Of a stretch of DNA of 64,000 nucleotides, positions 1 to 8,077 are shown piece after piece. Location: contig JBHEOO010000017.1 of assembly GCA_046260765.1 (NCBI GenBank), positions 4,622 to 68,621 on the forward strand. The letters are read 5' to 3'. Position 1 is the first letter of the stretch. Each line of letters opens with the position of its first letter. Below the pieces are notes generated by a model. The model did no database searches and was not told the origin of the DNA. It saw nothing but the letters and a program-made list of their open reading frames with translations. Both the position numbers and the translations under genes were made by a program. Origin of the DNA: Chromatocurvus sp046260765. GTDB taxonomy: Bacteria > Pseudomonadota > Gammaproteobacteria > Pseudomonadales > Halieaceae.

Positions 1-3000
1 TTGACCGGACCATTGCATGGTCGGTCTTATTGTCGAGTATGTCTTTTATGAAAATGCCGTCTATCTTCACGTAGTCTACCGGAAGCTCTCGCAGGTAGCT
101 GTAGCTGGCGAGGCCGGTGCCGAAGTCATCGAGTGAGAATTTGCAGCCGATGTTGCGCAGTGTGCGCACAAAGTCAACCGCCTTGTTCAGATTCTCAATG
201 GCGCCGGTTTCAGTGATTTCGAAGCAGATCTTGCTGGTGCCGACACCGAATTCGGAGATCTGCTCCAGCACGTAATCGGTGAAGGTGTCATTGGTCAGGC
301 TGCTGCCGGACAGGTTGATGGATAGCTGTGGCACCACTTTCTGCATGTCCATCAGGCTGGAAATCCATTCGCAGACTTTGCGCACCACCCAGCGGTCCAC
401 CAGGTTTATATAGCCAAAACGTTCCGCGGAACGGATGAATTCGGTGGGTGACAGCAGGCTGCCGTTGTCCTCGCGAATCGACAGCAGAATTTCGTAGTGA
501 TGTGATGCCGGGCTGCTGCCATCCATGGCGCTCTGCACAATGGGCTGGGCGCGCAGCACAAGGGTGTCTGTCGCGATGGCGTCTTCCAGCTGCCGCTGCG
601 ACTGCATCCTTTCACGCTGGTAGGCAATCAGCTGTTGCTCATCGATATCGAACTGAACACAGCGATCGCCGCCATGCTCCTTGGCGACAAGCCCGGCGTC
701 GCGTGCCTGGCGCATGACCTCATCCGCACTGACGGTCGATTGCAGGATGGGTGTTACGCCGATGGACGTGGTGAAAGAGACTTCCTCGCCGGCGACCGTA
801 ATGCTGCTGTCACTGATGTCACCACGCACGCGCTCAGCGAACGCCATAGCTTCATCCATGGCGCGATAGGCGAGAAGAATGCCAAACGTGTCACCCTCGA
901 GTCGTGCCGCCAGTGAGCGCTTTTCATTCAGCTGGCTGAGCAGGCGGGCAAATTCCGACAGCACCTGGTCGCCGTCCACCTCGTCATAAACATCGTTCAC
1001 CAGATGAAAGCTGTCGATGTCCAGATGCAGGAAAGCATGCGCTGCATCGCGTCGCTGGGCGTGGTGAACCGAGCGTTCAATCTGGCGTTTGAGGGACTCG
1101 CCGTTGATAAGCCGCGTGACCCGGTCGCGGTTACGCTTGAAGCTCAGGCGCTCCTGGGCACCTGCCAGCGTGCCGTAAACGCTCTGGTTGAGCACCGACA
1201 TGCGATCGACGGAGCTGGGTGGTTTGAGGCCCTGACTCAGCTTGCGAGCCAGCCGGATGCGCGATATCTCCGCCACTTTCTGCCCCAGCTCGTTGACGAA
1301 CGCATAGCGCTCTTTGTCATCGCTGATCCAGACCAGGCGCATCCGACGGCGGAACCCCTGTTTGTCGCGGTAGCTCATGACTGTGCCGATCTGCAGCTGC
1401 TCAACGCGCTTGACCCATCGATTGAGTCTCGGCAGTTGCTCCAGCCGGGCTCTGGAGATGCCGGTTTCCTCTGCTGACTCCTTGACAGCGTAGGTCTCCA
1501 GCGGCACCTCGCCGCGGAGTATCTGCGACAGCTCCTCCAGCGTTTGCTCGTGGCCGACGTTATCGGGTTGCGCCCTGCGGATATCATCTTTCAGTACGCG
1601 CACCGCCGGCGCCAGCTCGCGGAATCCATCCGTGGATTGGTCCCCGCGTTCGACGCTGTTCAGTGCAGAGAGAATTTTCTGCAGAGCACCCACCTGGTCC
1701 TGCCAGGCCTGCGATTCAATGCCCTCGCGTACGGCGATCTGAACCAGCAGATCACGCCAGCCTGCGTCCATGAGATCGAGAAGAACCCTCGGCGCCGAGG
1801 GTGGTTTGATGAAGGTTCCCAGCAGTTGTTCGACGGACTGCTGCGCCTGCTGCAGTCTCTCCTGGCCCTCCATGGTGCTGACGACGCGCTCGATGTTCTT
1901 GCGCAGTGCGGTTTCCTGCTGGATTACCAGTCTGTCGAGACTCCTGAGCGCGGTCTCGAACACGTCCGTATCGCCGTCATAGCCTGTGGCGATCTCATCA
2001 ACGATGGCGCGGACTTTTTTCTCCAGCACGCGATTCGGGAAATTCTCCGCGGTTGCCAGCTGCGACAGCTTGTCAAGCATCTGGTGCGCCGGGTGCTCTG
2101 GATCGGCAAAAAATCGCGGTTCCTGCAGTGACAGGCGTGCCAGCGGTATGCGCAACTGGTCCAGTGTGGGCTTGACGTCATCCGCAACGTCGACGCTGCC
2201 ACGAATTGTCGTGAAGACGTTGTCGATGAAGTCGAGGCGATTCGAACTTTCCCTCTGCAGCTTGCTACCCGCCAGAGCCGGGAGCTGCCCTGCATGTTGC
2301 TCCAGCAATTCACGCAGAGACTGCGACTTGTCTGCACCCTGTAACCATTCCGGGTGCTGCTGCAGTTGAAGCAGGGCCTGGATAACGGTCGCAGGCTCCG
2401 CTCGTGGCATGCCCGGTGCGTCCTGGGAGCCGTCGCCATCGGCATCTGCGGATGTGCTGTCCTCGGCGTTACGCGCTGATAATGCATGTACCACTGCATC
2501 GTACATGGCGTCGTGTTTCATACGCGGCTGCACTGGCCCCTGCGCGGCCGCCGGGTCTCCGCCTCGACCCTGGAGGATGGGGTCTGTCGCCCGGCGTCCC
2601 TGTCGCCCGCGTCTTTCCACGGCTGCCGGTGCTGCTGTATCAGCGGTGCTGCCAGGGTTGTCTTTTGGGTCTTGCACAATGCCCTGCGCTGCAGAGGGGC
2701 TGCTCGCGCTCTCGTCCGTCTCGGGAATACTGCGGTTGCGCACGGGTCGTCGGCCGCTGGCATCCATGATGGAGCCGGTATTGAAGAGCTCCTCTTCCAG
2801 GCCCGGGCGCAGTCCATCGCCGGCGAGACCATTGTTCAGCCGGGCATAGAATCCGCGGAGCTTTTGCATCCACTCGCGGTGGAAGAACTTGAGGCTGTCC
2901 TGAATAACCGTCGGACTGAAATCCAGCGAATGCATGCCGTCGCGGAAACTGCGGCAGAGATATGCGGGGTGGAACGGCGTCTTGACGCGGGCTGCACCCA

Positions 3001-3748
3001 GGCCGAGAAGGTCACCGGTGCGCAGCGTCAGGCTCTCGAGGTCAACCCGGTAAAGATTGACCGCGTCGGTGGTGATGCGGTCGAGCGCCAGCTTTTCCTC
3101 CATCTCGCTCAGCCCGACGAGGTCGAGTTCGCTGGCATCCGTCTCTTCCAGTGCATGCTCGCCGCGTTTGCCGCGAGGCTTTTCCGGCTCTGCGAGCTCG
3201 GCTGCCAGCTGGTCGAGCATACCGGCGATAAAGGATTTGTTGTTGCGTTTCAGACTGTTCAGCGCGTCGTAGTGTTCGTGCCGGCCCGAGATCCCGTGCT
3301 GGGGTGACGTGGACAGGTCGAACAGGTGATCGCCCAGGCTCAGTGTGAATGCACGCAGGCTGTCACCGAGCAGGGCGATACCATCGGCGTTGAATTTCTC
3401 GCGGTATTGCGCAGCGTCCCCGGCGCTCAGGCGGCGTTTTCCCAGCATCATGCCCAGCGCTCTCGCGCTGTCGTCGCTCAATCCGTCGGTGACGGTGACG
3501 TCAAGGCCCTGACCAACGCTGCCGTTGAATACGACCGAGAGCCTGGCATCCGCAGTGCCGGCACCGCCCGGATGGAATACGGTGAGTCTGGCAGCCTCGA
3601 TATCGCGCCAATCCTCCCGCACCGGGGTTTCGGCAAAAAACAGAAGGGCATGAATTCCCCTGACCGCCAGTTTTCCGCGGTAGACACCGCCGCCCGGCAG
3701 GTGCAATTCGGCGCTGTGAGGCGCGTCCGTTATGGCTTTTTTATCCAT
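1..3748 (-). CDS. DUF1631 - GGDEF - EAL protein (c-di-GMP related), 3' end outside window
   Basis: A single minus-strand frame runs without a stop from ATG at 3748 to the left edge, so about 1249 residues are visible. Residues 1-90 look beta-rich. A long, mostly helical DUF1631 region follows to about residue 880, ending in a typical stretch (QGFRRRMRLVWIS, FVNELGQK around residues 790-830). The GGDEF domain (about 885-1040) is degenerate: the signature reads EGDTF near residue 951, so cyclase activity is unlikely. The EAL domain starts near 1055. Its signature is EIL instead of EAL, but the glutamate is kept, as are the NLSG, EITE and DDFGTG motifs (the last near residue 1206). That is compatible with c-di-GMP phosphodiesterase or sensing activity. 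The C-terminal part of EAL lies outside the window. The rest of the minus strand here is in one frame, so plus-strand ORFs in this interval are shadows. Domain identity is confident; whether it is catalytic is inference. Confidence 0.9.
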   Translation of the reverse strand, partial: MDKKAITDAPHSAELHLPGGGVYRGKLAVRGIHALLFFAETPVREDWRDIEAARLTVFHPGGAGTADARLSVVFNGSVGQGLDVTVTDGLSDDSARALGMMLGKRRLSAGDAAQYREKFNADGIALLGDSLRAFTLSLGDHLFDLSTSPQHGISGRHEHYDALNSLKRNNKSFIAGMLDQLAAELAEPEKPRGKRGEHALEETDASELDLVGLSEMEEKLALDRITTDAVNLYRVDLESLTLRTGDLLGLGAARVKTPFHPAYLCRSFRDGMHSLDFSPTVIQDSLKFFHREWMQKLRGFYARLNNGLAGDGLRPGLEEELFNTGSIMDASGRRPVRNRSIPETDESASSPSAAQGIVQDPKDNPGSTADTAAPAAVERRGRQGRRATDPILQGRGGDPAAAQGPVQPRMKHDAMYDAVVHALSARNAEDSTSADADGDGSQDAPGMPRAEPATVIQALLQLQQHPEWLQGADKSQSLRELLEQHAGQLPALAGSKLQRESSNRLDFIDNVFTTIRGSVDVADDVKPTLDQLRIPLARLSLQEPRFFADPEHPAHQMLDKLSQLATAENFPNRVLEKKVRAIVDEIATGYDGDTDVFETALRSLDRLVIQQETALRKNIERVVSTMEGQERLQQAQQSVEQLLGTFIKPPSAPRVLLDLMDAGWRDLLVQIAVREGIESQAWQDQVGALQKILSALNSVERGDQSTDGFRELAPAVRVLKDDIRRAQPDNVGHEQTLEELSQILRGEVPLETYAVKESAEETGISRARLEQLPRLNRWVKRVEQLQIGTVMSYRDKQGFRRRMRLVWISDDKERYAFVNELGQKVAEISRIRLARKLSQGLKPPSSVDRMSVLNQSVYGTLAGAQERLSFKRNRDRVTRLINGESLKRQIERSVHHAQRRDAAHAFLHLDIDSFHLVNDVYDEVDGDQVLSEFARLLSQLNEKRSLAARLEGDTFGILLAYRAMDEAMAFAERVRGDISDSSITVAGEEVSFTTSIGVTPILQSTVSADEVMRQARDAGLVAKEHGGDRCVQFDIDEQQLIAYQRERMQSQRQLEDAIATDTLVLRAQPIVQSAMDGSSPASHHYEILLSIREDNGSLLSPTEFIRSAERFGYINLVDRWVVRKVCEWISSLMDMQKVVPQLSINLSGSSLTNDTFTDYVLEQISEFGVGTSKICFEITETGAIENLNKAVDFVRTLRNIGCKFSLDDFGTGLASYSYLRELPVDYVKIDGIFIKDILDNKTDHAMVRS

Positions 3749-3856
3749 GCGCTCTGGGCATTGGCAGAGGGTAAGCGTCGCGTCTGATGTAGCCTGGCAC
3801 GATAGCGTGCGGGACCTCTGCGCACAAGTCATGCACATGCCCCGGCAGTGGGCGAT

Positions 3857-3869
3857 GGGACCTGACCCC
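3857..3869. repeat. REP-like motif fragment (GGGACCTGACCCC)
   Basis: The 11-mer GGACCTGACCC here recurs at 10520-10530 inside a small hairpin. Motifs of this form are familiar as extragenic palindromic elements in marine Gammaproteobacteria. This copy has only one arm and lies in the 167-bp gap before the symporter gene. No transposase is adjacent. Confidence 0.35.
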
Positions 3870-3915
3870 GAGGTTGCGTTATGCTGCGATAAATCCAGAC
3901 GGGTAATCGCTATCC

Positions 3916-5427
3916 ATGTTCTCCGGGAACGCTTACATCCTCGCCGTGCTCGGCATGTACTTCTGCTTCATGCTCGCCATTGGTATCTGGGCGCGGCGCA
4001 GCCACGATAGCGCCTCCGGATACTTTCTGGCGGGGCGCCGCCTTCCCTTCTGGGTTGCCGCCTTCAGCATGAACGCCACGGGCGAGAGCGCCTGGTTGAT
4101 TCTGGGCCTGTCTGGCGTTGCCTACCTCACAGGCGTGCAGGCGCTGTGGGTTGTCGCAGGTGAAGTGCTGGGTGTGGCCTGTGCGTGGCTGCTGGTGGCA
4201 AGACGCCTCAACTCAGCGTCTCGCGAGTCTGCCACGATTACCGTCCCGGACTTTCTTGCGCAGCGATTTCAGGCACAGGCAAAGGTCATACGACTGCTCG
4301 CGGTGGCTATCATCCTGAGCATGGCCTGCGCCTATATCGCCGCTCAGATGCTCGCTACGGGCAAGGCGTTCACGGTCTTTCTGGGGTGGGATTATGCCAC
4401 CGGGGTCTGGGTTGGCGGCCTGGTCACTGTCGCCTATACGGCGTTCGGCGGATTCAAGGCCGTTGCCTATACGGATGCCGCCCAGGCCATGCTCATGTTG
4501 TTTGCCCTGGTGGCGGTGCCCATCGTCGGCATCCACGCTATCGGTGGTCTCGGCGCGCTGGGGCAGGGTCTTGCGGTTGCCGACTCTGCTCTGTTGCTGC
4601 CGTGGTCGCTCGGGGAGGGCGGTCTCGTCGCGCTGATTGTCATCGCCAGCAGTCTCGCGGTAGGGTTGCCTTTTCTTGGGGTGCCGCAGCTGCTCGTGCG
4701 TTTCATGGCGATTCGTAATGCGCAGGATGTGCCGAAAGCGGCAGGTATTTCTGTTGTCGTTATTCTGCTGTTCGACCTGGGCGCGGTAGCGACAGGGCTG
4801 GTCGGACGGGTTCTGTTCCCCGGCCTTGAGGATGCCGAGACTGTCATGCCGACGCTTGCGCGTTCGCTGTTTCCGCCGCTTGTGACTGGCATTCTGGTGG
4901 TTGCCGTGCTTTCAGCGGTAATGTCCACGGTGAGTTCGCTGCTGAACCTCGCGTCGTCTGCCATTGTGCACGATCTCTACGGGCAGTTTGCGCGTCGCGC
5001 CGACGCCGCACGCCGCGAGGCGAAGATCGGTGCCTGGGTGACCCTGGTTATCGGTATTGCGGGCTGCCTGATTGCCCTGCGGGAGGGTGGCGTGATTTTT
5101 TCACTGGTACTCTTCGCCTGGAGTGGTCTGGGCGGCGCTTTCGGCCCCGTTGTTCTTTGTGTGCTGCACTGGCGCGGCACCACTGGCCCGGGCGTCGTTG
5201 CCGGCATGGCCACCGGTTTTGCCACGACGGTGCTCTGGGTTCTTCTATTCAAGGAGACCAGTCATGGGCTCTACGAAATGGTGCCCGCGTTTATCGCCAG
5301 TCTGGCGATGACGATTCTGGTGAGTCGGATGACGGCTCCCGTGGTTTCAATATCCAAGGCTCTACCATCTGAGAGTGATAGCCCCGAAGATAAAACAAGG
5401 AGACAGAATCATGCACACACTCAATAG
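3916..5427 (+). CDS. Sodium:solute symporter (SSS family, PutP-like)
   Basis: A 503-residue polytopic inner-membrane protein of the SSS fold. It starts with a hydrophobic helix (AYILAVLGMYFCFMLAIGIW) and a SGYFLAGRRLPFW segment, then NATGESAWLILGLSG, which corresponds to the substrate and Na+ site region in PutP-type carriers. About 12-13 hydrophobic segments follow and the tail is hydrophilic. Length matches the family (around 490-510). It should couple Na+ entry to uptake of a small organic solute; the substrate cannot be read from the sequence. Its last 17 bases overlap the start of the amidohydrolase at 5411, so the two are very likely co-transcribed and translationally coupled, and the transported compound may be a substrate or product of that enzyme. 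The only other ATGs nearby are internal, so the first ATG is taken as start. Confidence 0.9.
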   Translation: MFSGNAYILAVLGMYFCFMLAIGIWARRSHDSASGYFLAGRRLPFWVAAFSMNATGESAWLILGLSGVAYLTGVQALWVVAGEVLGVACAWLLVARRLNSASRESATITVPDFLAQRFQAQAKVIRLLAVAIILSMACAYIAAQMLATGKAFTVFLGWDYATGVWVGGLVTVAYTAFGGFKAVAYTDAAQAMLMLFALVAVPIVGIHAIGGLGALGQGLAVADSALLLPWSLGEGGLVALIVIASSLAVGLPFLGVPQLLVRFMAIRNAQDVPKAAGISVVVILLFDLGAVATGLVGRVLFPGLEDAETVMPTLARSLFPPLVTGILVVAVLSAVMSTVSSLLNLASSAIVHDLYGQFARRADAARREAKIGAWVTLVIGIAGCLIALREGGVIFSLVLFAWSGLGGAFGPVVLCVLHWRGTTGPGVVAGMATGFATTVLWVLLFKETSHGLYEMVPAFIASLAMTILVSRMTAPVVSISKALPSESDSPEDKTRRQNHAHTQ

Positions 5428-7087
5428 ACGTCGCTTTGCACAGGGAATTGCCGCTGGCAGTCTGGGCGTTTTCGCCGGTCCTTTACTGGCGGCTGGCTCG
5501 TGGGGCAAGGCCGACCTTGTGATCCTCAGCGATACGCTCTACACCATGGATCCCGACTACCCTGATGCAACCGCGTTTGCGGTGCGCGGTAACCGCATTC
5601 TTGCGGTTGGAGCTGCGGAGGAGATCAAGGCTCTCGCCGGGCCCTCCACGGAGGTGATCGACGCCCGGGGTCTCACCGTGACTCCGGGTTTCATCGATGC
5701 CCACAGCCATCCACTGGGTGCCAATGAAGTCATCAGTGCCAACGTGGACGTTCGCAGCATCGCCGATATACAGGCCGCGCTGCAAAAGCGGGCTGCCGGG
5801 ACGCCAGCCGGCAAGTGGGTGCTGGGTCACATGTACGACGACACCAAGCTCGCTGAGGGCCGGGCGCTGAACCGCGATGATCTCGACGCCGTGTCCACCC
5901 TGCACCCGATATTCGTGAAGCACCGTGGCGGCCACACTGGCGTCGTCAACAGCCGGGCGTTCGAGCTTGCCGGTGTCACCGCCGAGACGGCCGATCCGGA
6001 GGGCGGCAAGTTTTACCGCGAGGAAGGGCGTCTGACCGGCAAGGTTGCCGAGCATGCGGTGGATGTCTTTGAGACGGTGGGCGAATGGCCTGACGTTGAC
6101 CGTGCCGGGCACGCCGAGAATGTCGCCCTGATGACCCGACGCATGGCTGCGTCCGGACTCACGTCAACCACCGACGCCTGGGGCAGCGACACCAGCTGGC
6201 GGGCCTATGATGATGCGTACCGTGCTGGGAAGCTGTCACTGCGGGTAAGCTTCATGCCGGGGGGTAAGGACCCTATCTACAGCGCAATGAAGGCGGCCGG
6301 GCTGCGCTCGGGCTTCGGCGACGCCATGCTGCGCGTGGGCGCGGTCAAATACGGTGCCGATGGCTCCGCCTCGGAGCGCACCATGGCGATGAGCACGCCC
6401 TATGAGGGGCGGCCAGATGATTTTGGTATCCTCACCATGAGCGTCGACGAAATCAATGCGGCGGTGGATGACGCGGTCGCACATGACTTCCGCATCGGCA
6501 TTCATGCCAACGGCGATGTCGCCATCGACCGCGTGCTGAACGCCTACGAGCGCGTGCTGGCCAACATGCAAGGGCGCAATCCGCGCTTTCGGATTGAACA
6601 CTGTTCCCTGATCACGCCGTCACTGCTCGACAGGATTCGCGACGCCGGCGTGGTGCCAGCGCCGTTCTATACCTATGCGCACTACCACGGCAACAAGTGG
6701 GGCGAGTACGGTGAAGAGAAGATGCAGAATATGTTCGCGCACCGTTCTTTCCTCGACCACGGCATTCCTGTCGCACCCGCATCCGATTTTACGCCCGGCC
6801 CCTATGAGCCGATGATGGCGCTGCAGAGCATGGTGACGCGCAAGGACTTCCAGGGCAGGGTCTGGGGACCGAAGCAGCGTATCAGTGTCGATGAAGCGAT
6901 GCGCGTGTGCACAATAAACGGCGCCTACGCGTCCTTCGAGGAAGATCTGAAGGGCTCGATTAGCCCCGGGAAACTTGCCGATTTTGTGATTCTGGGGGAT
7001 GACCCTAACAGCGTGGATCCAGATCGGATCAAGGAGATTCCCATACTGCGGACTGTAATGGACGGTCGCACGATGTTCGAGGCGTGA
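5411..7087 (+). CDS. Tat-exported YtcJ-type amidohydrolase
   Basis: This is a 558-residue metal-dependent hydrolase of the amidohydrolase-3 (YtcJ/COG1574) group. The start at 5411 follows an AAGGAG ribosome site at 5398; an upstream in-frame ATG at 5375 lies inside the symporter and lacks one. The N-terminus has a twin-arginine signal (NRRRFAQG, residues 5-12), then a hydrophobic stretch and an AxA-type site, so the protein should be folded and exported by Tat. The core has the metal ligands expected for the superfamily: DAHSH (about residue 97), HANGD, RIEHC and an ASDF aspartate near the end. The C-terminus carries the usual KLADFVILGDDP beta-sandwich return. The substrate (amide, carbamate or cyclic imide) is not predictable. 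It overlaps the SSS symporter, suggesting an uptake and hydrolysis pair. Two related exported amidohydrolases occur elsewhere in the window. Confidence 0.9.
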   Translation: MHTLNRRRFAQGIAAGSLGVFAGPLLAAGSWGKADLVILSDTLYTMDPDYPDATAFAVRGNRILAVGAAEEIKALAGPSTEVIDARGLTVTPGFIDAHSHPLGANEVISANVDVRSIADIQAALQKRAAGTPAGKWVLGHMYDDTKLAEGRALNRDDLDAVSTLHPIFVKHRGGHTGVVNSRAFELAGVTAETADPEGGKFYREEGRLTGKVAEHAVDVFETVGEWPDVDRAGHAENVALMTRRMAASGLTSTTDAWGSDTSWRAYDDAYRAGKLSLRVSFMPGGKDPIYSAMKAAGLRSGFGDAMLRVGAVKYGADGSASERTMAMSTPYEGRPDDFGILTMSVDEINAAVDDAVAHDFRIGIHANGDVAIDRVLNAYERVLANMQGRNPRFRIEHCSLITPSLLDRIRDAGVVPAPFYTYAHYHGNKWGEYGEEKMQNMFAHRSFLDHGIPVAPASDFTPGPYEPMMALQSMVTRKDFQGRVWGPKQRISVDEAMRVCTINGAYASFEEDLKGSISPGKLADFVILGDDPNSVDPDRIKEIPILRTVMDGRTMFEA

Positions 7088-7158
7088 CGGTCCGGGACAG
7101 GTGAGTCGGCAGTTCGCAGATCGCGCCTGCCTCTGGACTGGATAACCGTCTCGCAGCG

Positions 7159-7473
7159 TTATTCGAGGGCGATGACCCTGATCGAGCGGCCCCGGTCCGC
7201 GTGATAGCTGAACAGCCCGCGCACTGTCAGGTACTCGCCCTCGTGCCGCTTCAGGTCGCCTGGGTAGGTCAACTCCACGCGATGGTACTCGTCGTCTTCA
7301 ATCCAGTAATGCAGCGGATCGGGGTGAGATCTCAGTGTGCCACCAACGATTACCTGGCGCCCGGCGTAGTCGTCCTGCTGGGCAGCAAGTTGAGCAAGGG
7401 TCACATTGGCGATGCTATCCCCCGTGCAGGCGATCAGACAGAGTAGAATGAAGGCTGTTGCAGCATGGCGCAT
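7159..7473 (-). CDS. Small lipoprotein with OB-fold-like domain
   Basis: A 104-residue protein convergent with the amidohydrolase. The start at 7473 gives a compact lipoprotein signal (MRHAATAFILLCLIAC, lipobox LIAC with Cys 16); a longer reading to 7566 would bury this signal. The mature part (AGRQVIVGGTLRSH, HYWIEDDEYHRVELTYP, GEYLTVRGLF) alternates short beta strands and resembles OB-fold domains of small periplasmic proteins. No catalytic residue stands out. It is probably anchored in the inner or outer membrane; its function is unknown. It is transcribed alone on this strand. Confidence 0.7.
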   Translation of the reverse strand: MRHAATAFILLCLIACTGDSIANVTLAQLAAQQDDYAGRQVIVGGTLRSHPDPLHYWIEDDEYHRVELTYPGDLKRHEGEYLTVRGLFSYHADRGRSIRVIALE

Positions 7474-7636
7474 GGTATAGGTTCCCTTGGCAGGGTGTGT
7501 TTGCCAGCGTGTGCTCGCCAGCGCGTGTCTGGCAGCGTCCGCAGGCTGAAAGCAAGCAGCAGGCAACGGCTGCGTGCGACGGGATGACCCACTGTGAGCA
7601 CTGCAGTATTATCAGTCAGTCTCAAAGGATAAGCCT

Positions 7637-8047
7637 ATGGCTCCCGAACATCTCCATATTTATCACCTCGTTCAGGCACGGCTCTGGGAGCCGGTTGTGG
7701 CGAGCAACGGTGTTTACTACCCGCCAACCTACGAGGCGGATGGCTTTATTCACGGCACCGCGAATACGCAAAAGTTGCTGAGCGTCGCCAATCACTTTTA
7801 CCGCGCTATCCCGGGTGAGTGGTGCTGTCTGCGAATGACCGTAAAGAGCCTGAGCCTGACGGGGGTAGAGACGGTTTTCGAGGCCACGGCGCCGGTGGGT
7901 GATATCCAGCCCGGGTTCGAGGGCGCCGGGGACGAACTGTTTCCACATATTTATGGCGGTATCCGGCCTGCGGCAGTGCTGCAGACACACGCCGTTACCC
8001 GGGCGGAGGATGGAACATTTCTGGCGGTCGACGGTGTCACTGACTGA
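7637..8047 (+). CDS. DUF952 family protein
   Basis: A 136-residue soluble protein. It has the DUF952 pattern: an IYHLV start strand, a GFIHGTA motif (usually FIHLSTA), a VANHFY helix, a CLRM strand, and a C-terminal FPHIYGGI (usually PHIYGPL). The family is widespread and folds like ADP-ribosyltransferase/glutathione-related small enzymes, but it has no established reaction. An AAGGATAAGCCT stretch lies just upstream of the ATG. It sits 30 bases before a TonB receptor on the same strand, which may or may not be a functional link. Confidence 0.85.
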   Translation: MAPEHLHIYHLVQARLWEPVVASNGVYYPPTYEADGFIHGTANTQKLLSVANHFYRAIPGEWCCLRMTVKSLSLTGVETVFEATAPVGDIQPGFEGAGDELFPHIYGGIRPAAVLQTHAVTRAEDGTFLAVDGVTD

Positions 8048-8077
8048 CCCAGGCAACAGCGTGAGAGCGTCTTGATA

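Noticed and set aside
2486..3307. 273-residue plus-strand open frame at the left end
   Set aside because: Antisense to the continuous DUF1631-GGDEF-EAL frame.
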